From NCBI GenBank assembly GCA_945929965.1, contig CAMEOT010000008.1, positions 1-64,000 on the forward strand: 64,000 bases of DNA, in the 5' to 3' direction. Shown here in pieces: positions 24,177 through 32,385 of this stretch. The notes below the pieces were generated by a model. The model made no database searches, was not told where the DNA came from, and saw nothing but the letters and a program-made list of their open reading frames with translations. Both the position numbers and the translations under genes were made by a program. Within the stretch, counting starts at the first letter, position 1; each line of letters starts with the position of its first letter. The stretch comes from an uncultured Lachnospiraceae bacterium. GTDB taxonomy: Bacteria > Bacillota > Clostridia > Lachnospirales > Lachnospiraceae.

Positions 24177-24239
24177 GAAACAAAGTAACTATAACGCTAC
24201 TTTTGTGCCAATTTTAGCACAAAGAGAAAGGAAATGCAA

Positions 24240-24878
24240 ATGGATAACAACATTAACAGAGATAACAATAGAGTAGTCGTGGAGGGAATAGTGGAAGATG
24301 ACTTCCAGTTCAGCCATGAGAAGTTTGGTGAAAAATTCTATACATTTTCCCTTGGATGTAAGAGAGAAAGCGGCATTGTAGATTATGTGCCGGTTATGGT
24401 GTCAAACAGACTGTTTCCTGTAAAAGAAATCAAAGCAGGTGATCAGCTTAGTGTAGAGGGCCAGTTCAGATCTTTTAATGAGCATAACAGTATTAAGAAT
24501 AAGCTCCGTGTGCATGTCTTTGCTACTGAGATTTATGGTGGCGAGGAGATTTTCAATAAGAATGAAATTTTCTTAGACGGCTATCTTTGCAAGAACCCTT
24601 GGTACAGAAAAACTCCACTGGGAAGAGAAATTGCCGATCTGCTGTTGGCCGTGAACCGACCCTATGGCAAGTCCGATTACATCCCATGTATCTGTTGGGG
24701 AAGAAATGCACGGTATGTAGACAGTTTGGAAGTAGGATGCCACATTAAGATATATGGCCGTGTGCAGAGTCGGGAGTATCTGAAGAAACTGGATGAAAAT
24801 ACACAGGAATTTAGGACCGCATACGAAGTGTCTATTATGAAATTGGAGGTAATTACGGATGAAGAACAGAGCGATTAA
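24240..24878 (+). CDS. single-stranded DNA-binding (SSB-like) protein, double OB fold
   Basis: 212 residues from ATG 24240, 7 nt after AGAAAGGA (ATG 24234 is also possible). Two OB-fold halves are visible: about 10-105 ('NRVVVEGIVEDDFQFSHEKF', 'VKEIKAGDQLSVEGQFRSF') and about 108-205 ('NEIFLDGYLCKNPWYRKTPL', 'YIPCICWGRNARYV', 'GCHIKIYGRVQSREY'), both like SSB/PriB domains. It should bind ssDNA during phage replication or recombination. Its presence matters because the canonical ssb at 31521 is broken. Confidence 0.75.
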   Translation: MDNNINRDNNRVVVEGIVEDDFQFSHEKFGEKFYTFSLGCKRESGIVDYVPVMVSNRLFPVKEIKAGDQLSVEGQFRSFNEHNSIKNKLRVHVFATEIYGGEEIFNKNEIFLDGYLCKNPWYRKTPLGREIADLLLAVNRPYGKSDYIPCICWGRNARYVDSLEVGCHIKIYGRVQSREYLKKLDENTQEFRTAYEVSIMKLEVITDEEQSD

Positions 24879-25191
24879 TGCACTTGTGGAAATGGGTATG
24901 CCGGCCGATATTAAAGGATTTCAGTACATTGTGGATGCAATGTGCCTGTTTGAAGAAAAAGAGTGGAGAAATGGAAAGACAACTGTACTCTATTACAAAA
25001 TCGGAGAAATAAACGGTGTGAAACCGCAGAACGTAGAACGATCCATTCGACACGCTTTCGAAGCAACACTTGCTAAAGGAAATCCGAAAGCGGTGAAAAA
25101 GTATTTGTCGTTTGAATGTACTACGAACGGTAGCCAGCTGCACTTATTGTATATCAGGTTAAAACAGCAGGAAGAGGAAGGAGAATCGTAA
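24859..25191 (+). CDS. Spo0A C-terminal-like DNA-binding protein
   Basis: 110 residues overlapping the SSB-like gene by 20 nt. 'EMGMPADIKGFQYIVDAMCL', 'YYKIGEINGVKPQNVERSIR' and 'HAFEATLAKG' follow the pattern of the Spo0A effector domain (helix-turn-helix that reads the 0A box). There is no receiver domain, so it would act without phosphorylation. Spo0A controls entry to sporulation; a phage-borne effector domain could mimic or compete at Spo0A sites, which is inference. It directly precedes the SbcC-like ATPase. Confidence 0.75.
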   Translation: MKNRAINALVEMGMPADIKGFQYIVDAMCLFEEKEWRNGKTTVLYYKIGEINGVKPQNVERSIRHAFEATLAKGNPKAVKKYLSFECTTNGSQLHLLYIRLKQQEEEGES

Positions 25192-27210
25192 ATGAAAGCT
25201 ACATTGAAATCATTACATCTTGAAAATTTCAAGGGGACCAAGGATAAAACCTATGAGTTTGGTAAGTCCACCAGAGTGAGCGGCATGAACCGGATTGGAA
25301 AGACTACGATTGCAACAGCGTGGTTCTGGTTGCTGGCGGACAAGAACTATGAGCTGGTTAGTAATCCGAACATCCGCCCGGACGACGTTGAGGAGTGTGT
25401 ACCTACGGTTACGGCTGTTTTGGATGTGGACGGTAAAGAAATCACCATTGCCAAGATGCAGAAACGTAAGGTCGGCAAGCCGGATGCAAACGGGATCTCT
25501 AAGGTGACACTTACCAATACATATGAGATCAACAGCGTGCCTAAGACAGAACGAGACTTCAAGGCTGATCTGGAAGAATTGGGCTTGTCCTTTGACAATT
25601 TCCTTGTATGTTCACACCCGGATGTATTTACCGGTCAGAAGCAGGCTGATATGCGTAAGGTACTGTTCAAGATGGCATCTGCTAAGACAGATGCGGAGAT
25701 CGCGGCAATGAGCGAAGATACGGCGGATGTGGCGAAGTTGCTTGAATCCTATAAGTTCGAGGAAATCGAAGCCATGAACAACGCGTCCAAGAAGAAAGCT
25801 GTTGAGCAGTTGGATGCTATCCCGAATCAGATTATCGGTTTGGAGAAAGCCAAGGTTGATGTGGACGTGGCGGAGCAGGAACTTGCCAAGGCTGATCTGG
25901 AACGGAAGATTGCCGAGATAAACCAGAAGATCGTCGGTGCGGGTAATGCGGTAGAAAGCCTACGCCAGGAAGAAATGCAGTTGCAGTTTGATATGTCCGT
26001 CATTACACAGGATATGAGTAGAGAACTTTCTGCAAAGCGTAGAGAACTGGAAAATAGCTTAGAGAATTACGATCCTGTCGTGGAGAATATTCGGAAGAAT
26101 ATTTCAAAGACAGAGGGGCAGATCGCCGACAACACCCAAGCTATTGCCGATGCGGATGTAGAGCGGAAGAAGCTGGGCGAGCAGTACAATGCCGAGAAAG
26201 TCAAGGTATTTGATGAAACCTATTGTTTGTTTGATGCAAAGAAGTGGGTATTCGATGAATCTACAACGGTTTGTTCCTTATGTGGTCAGAAGTTGCCGGA
26301 AGATAAAATCGAGCAGCTAAAGGCTGACTTTGAAAGGCAGAAAGAGGAAGCCAGGGAAGATGCCATGAGGAAGCTGAGAGATGCCAAGAACAACTTCGTT
26401 GCTCAGAAAAATTCCAATCTGGAAGAAATTAAGAAAAAGGGCTTTGTCCAGAAAGATCTGATCGATGAACTGACAAGGAAGAACGCAGATTTGCAGGTGG
26501 TAATTGATGATCTGAAGGAGCAGGAAAAGGTAGCTGCTGCACGTAAGGAAGAACTTTCCAAGCAGTTAGCCGAGATTCCGGAAGAAGCTGATTATACGCA
26601 GAACGAAGAGTATGTGACGCTAAATACCAGGCAAAATGAGGTGCTGGCAGAAATCGAGAGATTACAGGCTGCCGACGATGCGGAGCTCGTAGCATCCCTC
26701 AAAATCGAAAAGGCTGATCTGAGATCGCAGATGGAAGAGGTCAACAAGATTATTGCGCAGGCTGCAAATAATATCCGTATTGATGAGCAGATTGCAGATA
26801 TGCAGAAAAAGCAGCGTGAGTATGAACAGGCAAAGGCGGATGCAGAGAAGATTCTCCACCAGTTGAAAGAGGTCTCCAAGCGCAAAAATGCGCTGCTTGT
26901 AGAGGAAATCAACCAGCATTTCGGTATCGTCAGTTGGAAACTGTTTGACTACCAGAAGAACGGCGAATACAAGGAAGTCTGCGTACCTATGGTGGATGGG
27001 AAGGAGTTCGGAGTTACCACCAATACCGGCAGAGAGATCCAGGCGAAGTTGGATATCTGCAATAGTTTCCAGAAGTTCTTCGATATGTATGTTCCCATCT
27101 TCCTTGATGGTGCTGAAAGCTTGAACGATGAATACATACCGGCGGTAGATACGCAATTAATTCTTCTGACAGTAACAGAGGACAAGCAGTTGAAAGTGGA
27201 GGGCGTGTAA
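25192..27210 (+). CDS. Rad50/SbcC-like AAA ATPase with zinc hook
   Basis: 672 residues starting right at the previous stop. Walker A is 'GMNRIGKTT' at 31-39. Long coiled-coil arms (about 210-340 and 375-600) flank CSLC at 361-364, the CxxC zinc hook of Rad50/SbcC. The C-terminus has the Walker B/D-loop type 'FLDGAESLND'. It should act on DNA ends or structures in the phage recombination module (SSB, RecT and nuclease genes nearby). No SbcD-type nuclease is adjacent; a metallo-beta-lactamase-fold protein lies at 30785. Confidence 0.8.
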   Translation: MKATLKSLHLENFKGTKDKTYEFGKSTRVSGMNRIGKTTIATAWFWLLADKNYELVSNPNIRPDDVEECVPTVTAVLDVDGKEITIAKMQKRKVGKPDANGISKVTLTNTYEINSVPKTERDFKADLEELGLSFDNFLVCSHPDVFTGQKQADMRKVLFKMASAKTDAEIAAMSEDTADVAKLLESYKFEEIEAMNNASKKKAVEQLDAIPNQIIGLEKAKVDVDVAEQELAKADLERKIAEINQKIVGAGNAVESLRQEEMQLQFDMSVITQDMSRELSAKRRELENSLENYDPVVENIRKNISKTEGQIADNTQAIADADVERKKLGEQYNAEKVKVFDETYCLFDAKKWVFDESTTVCSLCGQKLPEDKIEQLKADFERQKEEAREDAMRKLRDAKNNFVAQKNSNLEEIKKKGFVQKDLIDELTRKNADLQVVIDDLKEQEKVAAARKEELSKQLAEIPEEADYTQNEEYVTLNTRQNEVLAEIERLQAADDAELVASLKIEKADLRSQMEEVNKIIAQAANNIRIDEQIADMQKKQREYEQAKADAEKILHQLKEVSKRKNALLVEEINQHFGIVSWKLFDYQKNGEYKEVCVPMVDGKEFGVTTNTGREIQAKLDICNSFQKFFDMYVPIFLDGAESLNDEYIPAVDTQLILLTVTEDKQLKVEGV

Positions 27211-27211
27211 T

Positions 27212-27439
27212 ATGAACTACATCAAGGCAAAGTTTTCCAGCGGCTCCCGGAGCTATACATACCGGACCGTGGATGATGTAAAGGCCGGGGACACGGTAGT
27301 AACTGCCAATGGTGCAAAGCTGACGGTTACGGATGAATCGGTGGATATGGCATGGGTGGAAACTTACGGTGTTAACAAGGTGGCGGCTGTAAGGAAGTAT
27401 GAGGAGCCGGTAGATGCCGGAGAAAGCGAGGATAAGTAA
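27212..27439 (+). CDS. small early protein, 75 residues
   Basis: A small beta-rich protein ('VDDVKAGDTVVTANGAKLTV') 1 nt after the SbcC-like gene; its stop overlaps the next start (TAATG). The 'GDTV' core resembles the two following genes and suggests related small beta-barrel proteins. Function unknown. Confidence 0.6.
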   Translation: MNYIKAKFSSGSRSYTYRTVDDVKAGDTVVTANGAKLTVTDESVDMAWVETYGVNKVAAVRKYEEPVDAGESEDK

Positions 27440-27717
27440 TGGAACTTGTAAAAGAGACAACCATTTCCGTTATGACTACGGATGGGAAGAAGATCGAGAG
27501 GGGAGACACGGTGGTGTTCAACCTGGAAGACCGGTGTTGCACCGGTGTGTTCATGGGAATTGGCAAGAAGGGCGCATTGATGTTTGACAGCAAGATCGTA
27601 GGAACCGGTGTGAGATTTCACATTATGCCCCGGAGCATCAAAGAGATCTATAGGGCAGAGGTTAAGGTGGACATGGGATTCATGAACCCGCCTGCAGAAA
27701 AGGAAAGAGAGGAATAA
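27439..27717 (+). CDS. small early beta-barrel protein
   Basis: 92 residues overlapping the previous stop. The sequence 'MTTDGKKIERGDTVVFNLED' and 'GIGKKGALMFDSKIVG' is homologous to the C-terminal part of the next gene product, so these are probably duplicated genes. No enzymatic motif. Function unknown. Confidence 0.6.
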   Translation: MELVKETTISVMTTDGKKIERGDTVVFNLEDRCCTGVFMGIGKKGALMFDSKIVGTGVRFHIMPRSIKEIYRAEVKVDMGFMNPPAEKEREE

Positions 27718-27720
27718 ATT

Positions 27721-28273
27721 ATGATTATATCAGATTTCGGAAATGTAAAGGTAGAAGGTTTAAAGCCTGTTGTCATGGCAGAGCTTGTATCACTGCTGAA
27801 ATGTTTAAGGAATAGCCTTGGAGAGGCGGATTACAATTGTGTTTTGCAGGATGTGAACAATTCCAAGTTGGTTGAGGATGAGCAAGGAGAGTCAGATTCA
27901 GAAGAAAAGAAAACAGAGTTCGAACCGCACTTAATATTTGAAAATATAGTCGGAAGCGAAACAAATTATGGTCCCATCGGAGACGAAACCAACATTTGTG
28001 ATATCGCAGGAAGAAAGTTAAGTGTTGGAGATACTGTAGATTTGTATGTTATGAATAATAATGCAAAGCTCAATTATTGCGGAGAACGATCCATTGTAAG
28101 AGTTGATGATGAAGCTTTTGTTATGGGGGGTAAAAGGAGTAGTGTTCGATCGTGGAATAAATAATGTCAACGTTGAATGGGTCATTATTCTGAACAGACG
28201 GAACACACAAGTTGTTGATGGTGAGACGGTCGATAACATCAAATATATTAAAACAGAAAGGACTGGTAAATAA
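27721..28273 (+). pseudogene. early protein interrupted at a G-run (frameshift)
   Basis: The first frame (27721-28164, 147 residues) ends soon after a G6 run at 28125-28130. The +1 frame is open from there to 28273 and encodes 'GVKGVVFDRGINNVNVEWVI' and on to 'KYIKTERTGK', which aligns with 'GKKGALMFDSKIVG...' in the paralogue at 27439. One G too many therefore splits a gene of about 183 residues. The RecT gene starts 3 nt after the restored stop. A sequencing error, a real slippage mutation or programmed +1 shifting are all possible. Confidence 0.65.
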
Positions 28274-28275
28274 TT

Positions 28276-29202
28276 ATGGCGGAAGCAAAGAAACAGGAAG
28301 TAGCATCACAGGGGAAGCAGCAGGCAAGTCTTGTCGTAAATAACGCATTTGTGGATGGTTTGGTTGTACAGTTGCAGCAAAAGGAGAAGTTTGGTCTTAC
28401 TTTTCCTAAGGGATATAACTATGCCAACGAGTTAATGGGGGCATATCTCATTTTGAAGGAGACCTATGACAATAATAAGAAATGTGTACTTGAAAGCTGC
28501 TCGCAGGTATCTATCGCGAACACACTTATGGACATGGTCACCATGGGATTGTCTATGCAGAAGAAACAGTGTTATCCGGTAGCTTATGGTGGAAAGTTGC
28601 AGTGCCAGGTATCTGTCTATGGTAACACCTGTGTGGCAAGAAATTATGGCATGAAGAACATTGATGCCATGTGTATCTATGAGGGGGATGAATTCAAATA
28701 TCATATTGAGAACGCCCGGATTGTGATTGATTCCCATACGCAGGACTTCATGAACATCAATATTGACAAGATTATCGGGGCATACGCAATCGTGACGATG
28801 GATGATGGCGACCAGTATGTTGAGCTGATGAATATTTCCATGATTAAGCAGGCATGGAAACAGGGATTCGGATATAAGGAAAACGGATCCGGAACACATC
28901 AGAAATTCACAGATCAGATGGCAATGAAAACGGTTAAGAATCGTGCATTGAAGTACATTATCCGTACATATGGCACCCAGATGCTGAATGATGCCTACGA
29001 CAATGTAGAAGCTGCGGAAAACGAAGACAGAACTGTGCTGGATATGAACTATGATGTAGCGCAGAATGCAAACTCCGAGGATTTCCAGCCGGATGAACCG
29101 AAAGTAATGGAAACAGTAGAAAACCCTAAGATGGCATCCGAACTGACAAGGGACGATGCTGACGTAGTTGAGGATGCAGATCTGCCGGACTTTATGAAGT
29201 AG
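28276..29202 (+). CDS. recT: RecT-family ssDNA annealing protein
   Basis: 308 residues. The RecT core runs about 40-240: 'YANELMGAYLILKETYD', 'MVTMGLSMQKKQCYPVAYGG', 'VYGNTCVARNYG', 'GAYAIVTMDDGDQYVELMN' and 'MAMKTVKNRALKYIIRTYG'. The C-terminal tail (about 250-308) is acidic, as in many SSB-interacting recombinases. It anneals complementary strands in phage recombination. An exonuclease partner of the RecE/YqaJ type is not seen in the window; the SbcC-like ATPase and ERCC4-type nuclease are nearby. Confidence 0.92.
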   Translation: MAEAKKQEVASQGKQQASLVVNNAFVDGLVVQLQQKEKFGLTFPKGYNYANELMGAYLILKETYDNNKKCVLESCSQVSIANTLMDMVTMGLSMQKKQCYPVAYGGKLQCQVSVYGNTCVARNYGMKNIDAMCIYEGDEFKYHIENARIVIDSHTQDFMNINIDKIIGAYAIVTMDDGDQYVELMNISMIKQAWKQGFGYKENGSGTHQKFTDQMAMKTVKNRALKYIIRTYGTQMLNDAYDNVEAAENEDRTVLDMNYDVAQNANSEDFQPDEPKVMETVENPKMASELTRDDADVVEDADLPDFMK

Positions 29203-29212
29203 GGGGGTCAGT

Positions 29213-29803
29213 ATGAATCTTCCAAAATCTGAATTGAGTAAGCAGGAAGCACTGCAATTATGGAACACATGCCCTTCGGATTATGCCAAAGAACAAATGA
29301 TTCTTAGTAACCATGGGATTGTTTTTTCGGTGATGAAGAATTTAAGCATTCCTTTGACTGACGAAGATATGTTTCAGACGGGAATCATCGGACTGCTAAA
29401 GGCTATAAATACCTTTGATACTTCAAAAGGCTATCAATTTTCAACCTATGCATTTCCAATTGTGAGAAATGAACTGCTTATAGCATTTCGTAAAAGCAAA
29501 AGGTCAGTAGTGGCAGCATTCTCGCTGGATGATAATGCAGATATAGGGAATGGTGAAAGCGTTCCTTATGCGGAAATGATCGCAGACGGCAAAGATTATG
29601 AAGAAAATGTAGTGAATTCCATGCTTGCTCAGCAGATTTTTGAAAGGTTGGAATCAAGGGAAAAACATATTTTCACCATGTTCTTTGTAGAGAGTAGAAC
29701 GCAATCTGAAATATCCAAAGCACTTGGAATTTCACAGTCATATGTTTCGAGAATTATTAGTAGCATGGGAAAAATGAAGCGGAAAGGAAGGAAAACCAAA
29801 TGA
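29213..29803 (+). CDS. phage-encoded sigma-70 family factor
   Basis: 196 residues with AGGGGGG upstream. Region 2 is clear: 'DMFQTGIIGLLKAINTFDTSKGYQFSTYAFPIVRNEL' carries the -10 recognition helix (about 45-85). Region 4 helix-turn-helix follows at about 160-190 ('TQSEISKALGISQSYVSRI'). Region 3 is mostly linker. It resembles sporulation-type sigma factors. It could redirect RNA polymerase to prophage promoters or to host genes. It lies in the early operon between recT and a small unknown gene with ATGA overlap. Confidence 0.85.
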   Translation: MNLPKSELSKQEALQLWNTCPSDYAKEQMILSNHGIVFSVMKNLSIPLTDEDMFQTGIIGLLKAINTFDTSKGYQFSTYAFPIVRNELLIAFRKSKRSVVAAFSLDDNADIGNGESVPYAEMIADGKDYEENVVNSMLAQQIFERLESREKHIFTMFFVESRTQSEISKALGISQSYVSRIISSMGKMKRKGRKTK

Positions 29804-30120
29804 GGATAATTAGTCAGGACGGCACGCTTGATATGCCGTATGAACAGGTGATTATTCAGAGATTTAAGGATGAAATTTACTTTCTGAATAAGAATCTCAC
29901 AGGGGTAGAACACCTTGTTGGTGATATGGTTGTTGCTAAATATTCTACGGAAGAAAAAGCACAGAAAGCCATGAGTGAGCTGAAATATGCGTACTTGTCG
30001 TACAATCAGCTACAAATTACCAAGGAGATTCCAAAGGCTGTTTACGACGTATTTCCAGATAAAATGATCAAGGCCGTGTATGGGGCATTTCAGTTTCCGG
30101 CAGATGAAGAATTGGAGTAG
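29800..30120 (+). CDS. conserved early phage protein
   Basis: 106 residues overlapping the sigma gene by 4 nt. Mixed alpha/beta, with no motif I recognise ('LVGDMVVAKYSTEEKAQKAM' suggests a small domain). Similar small proteins accompany recT regions in Lachnospiraceae prophages. Function unknown. Confidence 0.6.
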   Translation: MRIISQDGTLDMPYEQVIIQRFKDEIYFLNKNLTGVEHLVGDMVVAKYSTEEKAQKAMSELKYAYLSYNQLQITKEIPKAVYDVFPDKMIKAVYGAFQFPADEELE

Positions 30121-30123
30121 CCT

Positions 30124-30795
30124 ATGGAAAAATATTTAAGTATTATTACAAATTTTGGATGCCACGGCAAGTGTCCGTATTGCATTGTCAGAGAAAACGA
30201 CATTAAAGTACCAAAAACAACGATTGGTGGTCTCGATAATCTGACCAAGGCTTTAAAAGAAACAAATAGAAATATTATTTCTATTTCTGGTGGTGGCGAC
30301 CCATTACATGAGTATGAAAAGCATGTTGATTGGTACAGAAAGCTGTTTTCAATTGTAAATAATTATCATGTTAATTGTGCTACATACAGTATTCCAGTTG
30401 AAATGCATACAAGCTACACGACAGACGAAAGTACATTTCCGTTCTACGATTGCAAAAGGGTCGTGTATCATCTAAACACATTTGAGCAGTTGAAGCACAT
30501 TCACAAAACCGGGAATGAAATCGTGAGAGTTGTTTATGTGGTAACAAAAGATTTCACACTTGAACAGATCATGAATATCGCAATGTTCGTAGCTGACAGT
30601 AAAGAAATTGACGAATTGAGTTTTAGACAACTTGTTGATAAAGGGTATAAGGTCACTGATTATTGGCAGGATGTATTGAGATTCGGGCATAAGAAATTGT
30701 GGTGGTATATCGAGCAGTACGATTATAACCTCTATTATGCAGAAAATAAGATTTATACAAAGTTTTCAGAGATTGGAGAAAGCAATGAAACTTAA
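30124..30795 (+). CDS. radical SAM protein
   Basis: 223 residues. The iron-sulphur cluster motif is near the N-terminus: 'NFGCHGKCPYCIV' (CxxxCxxC, residues 11-18). 'ISISGGGDPLHEY' fits the SAM-binding GGE-like segment. It is short, close to a minimal radical SAM core, with no extra cluster domain. Substrate unknown. It lies 3 nt after the previous gene and overlaps the metallo-beta-lactamase-fold gene by 11 nt. Confidence 0.8.
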   Translation: MEKYLSIITNFGCHGKCPYCIVRENDIKVPKTTIGGLDNLTKALKETNRNIISISGGGDPLHEYEKHVDWYRKLFSIVNNYHVNCATYSIPVEMHTSYTTDESTFPFYDCKRVVYHLNTFEQLKHIHKTGNEIVRVVYVVTKDFTLEQIMNIAMFVADSKEIDELSFRQLVDKGYKVTDYWQDVLRFGHKKLWWYIEQYDYNLYYAENKIYTKFSEIGESNET

Positions 30796-31504
30796 AGTCT
30801 TAGGTTCCGGTTCGTCCGGTAACTGCTACATCTTGGAGAATGACGAGGAAGCATTAATAATCGAAGCCGGGTTGCCTTTCATGGAAGTCAAGAAAGCGTT
30901 GGATTTCAATGTGATGAAAATTAAGGCGGTGCTTATTACCCATGATCACGGTGACCACCGGAAGTACTGGTTTGAGTATGTGAGGGCTGGCATTCCAGTA
31001 TCTGAGCCGTTCAAACTGGATGGAAGCAGTCTAGAATTTGACAATTCACAATTCAGAGTGATGGCTTTTGAAAACCAAGATAAGTCCGGCAGATGGCTAC
31101 ATAACAACGGAGACGGTTCAGAATGTCCGTGCTATGGATTCTGCATCATGCACCCGGATATAGGCAGTTTGATATATGCTACAGACACCGAATATGTCCG
31201 ATGGCGGTTCAAAGGAGTAAATCACATTCTTTGTGAAGCAAACTACGATATGCAATTTGTCAATCGGGACGAGCCGAACTATGAACACCGCCTACGAGGG
31301 CACATGAGCCTTGATACAGCACTTAAATTTATTTCTACTAACGATAACCCGGCATTGAGAAATGTCGTTCTAATTCACTTATCAGATAAATGCGGAGATC
31401 CCGCAGTATTCCAGAAAAGAGCAAAAGAAGTATTGAAATATGATACCGATGTCTATGTGGCACATAAAGGGTTAGAGATCAGCTTAGACCTCTGCCCGTT
31501 TTAG
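30785..31504 (+). CDS. metallo-beta-lactamase-fold hydrolase
   Basis: 239 residues from ATG 30785. 'VLGSGSSGNCYIL' starts the fold; the metal motif is 'LITHDHGDH' (HxHxDH), with a further Asp in 'IYATDTEYV' and His in 'GHMSLDTAL', and a C-terminal 'VLIHLSDKCGD'. It belongs to the YycJ-like, nuclease-type branch. In the phage it may process DNA or RNA. Start chosen because TTGGAGAAAG lies upstream; it overlaps the radical SAM gene. Confidence 0.82.
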   Translation: MKLKVLGSGSSGNCYILENDEEALIIEAGLPFMEVKKALDFNVMKIKAVLITHDHGDHRKYWFEYVRAGIPVSEPFKLDGSSLEFDNSQFRVMAFENQDKSGRWLHNNGDGSECPCYGFCIMHPDIGSLIYATDTEYVRWRFKGVNHILCEANYDMQFVNRDEPNYEHRLRGHMSLDTALKFISTNDNPALRNVVLIHLSDKCGDPAVFQKRAKEVLKYDTDVYVAHKGLEISLDLCPF

Positions 31505-31520
31505 AAAGGTGGAATGACTT

Positions 31521-31955
31521 ATCAATAAAGTAATCCTCATGGGAAGATTAACCAGAGATCCCGAAATTAAATATTCACAGGGAGCTACCGCAACGGCAAT
31601 CGCCCGCTTTCCACTTGCAGTAGATAGAAGATACAAGCGTGACGGTGAGCCAAATGCGGATTTTATTAATTGTATAGCGTTTGGCAAGACCGGTGAGTTC
31701 ATCGAGAAATACGGCTACAAGGGAACTAAGTTCGTTGTGGAAGGACGCATTCAGACTGGCAGCTATACCAATAAATAAGGACAGCGTGTGTACACCACGG
31801 ATGTAGTAGTCGAGAACGTAGAGTTTGCAGAGAGTAAGAATGCTTCCAGCGGTGGCAATAACAATGATGGCTACATCGGTCAGCACCTGGGAACTGCAAA
31901 TGATGGATTCATGAACATTCCTGACGGCATCGACGAAGAACTGCCTTTTAATTAG
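31521..31955 (+). pseudogene. ssb: ssb, disrupted by an in-frame stop
   Basis: The frame encodes a normal phage SSB: 'INKVILMGRLTRDPEIKYS', 'PNADFINCIAFGKTGEFIEK' and 'GTKFVVEGRIQTGSYTNK', then TAA (31776-31778), then 'GQRVYTTDVVVENVEFAESK' to the typical acidic tip 'DEELPFN'. Homologues have Glu or Asp at this codon, so a single GAA-to-TAA change would explain it. The expected start before 'INKV' is also not a normal start codon (CTT ATC); ATG 31539 would drop the first strand. The protein is probably non-functional unless read through. Confidence 0.75.
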
Positions 31956-31965
31956 GAGGTGTGGC

Positions 31966-32385
31966 ATGAAGAAGCAAAAACCTTCGGAGGTGATCTCTGG
32001 TTTTCTTTCGTTTTTGGAGCAGATGAATGCAGAGCATATGGAATGTACCAAGACGGTTGAAACCTGCAGCCAGAGAAACATAGATTACCTCCATGATATG
32101 GAATTTGCAAGAGATAAAAATGCACGGAATCGAGTCGCTACGAAAATACATAACAATCAGGTTGCCCGGCGGGAAGCAAAAGATCGGGCGATGGAGACGG
32201 AACATATTGCAAAGTTTTTCACGGATAAGAATAACCGGGCGTTTATCGGATCAATGAAACGACTTCTGAAGGACCAGCAGAGCCGGGAGAAGTTCTTAGA
32301 GGGTGAGCGACACTATGAAAGAAGGGTAGGTGATGGTGATGCAGATGATACTGGAGGACAGCAGACAGCAGGAAAAGAAGCATGA
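31966..32385 (+). CDS. conserved early phage protein, charged helical
   Basis: 139 residues with AGGAGGTG upstream. Highly charged and helical, with the segments 'VISGFLSFLEQMNAEH' and 'TEHIAKFFTDKNNRAFIGSM'. Common in Lachnospiraceae prophages before the ERCC4-type nuclease gene. Function unknown. It overlaps the next gene in another frame by 47 nt. Confidence 0.65.
   Translation: MKKQKPSEVISGFLSFLEQMNAEHMECTKTVETCSQRNIDYLHDMEFARDKNARNRVATKIHNNQVARREAKDRAMETEHIAKFFTDKNNRAFIGSMKRLLKDQQSREKFLEGERHYERRVGDGDADDTGGQQTAGKEA

Noticed and set aside
24085..24276. 63-codon frame between the transglycosylase and SSB-like genes
   Set aside because: No ribosome site, and it overlaps the coupled frame at 24012 and the hairpins before 24240.
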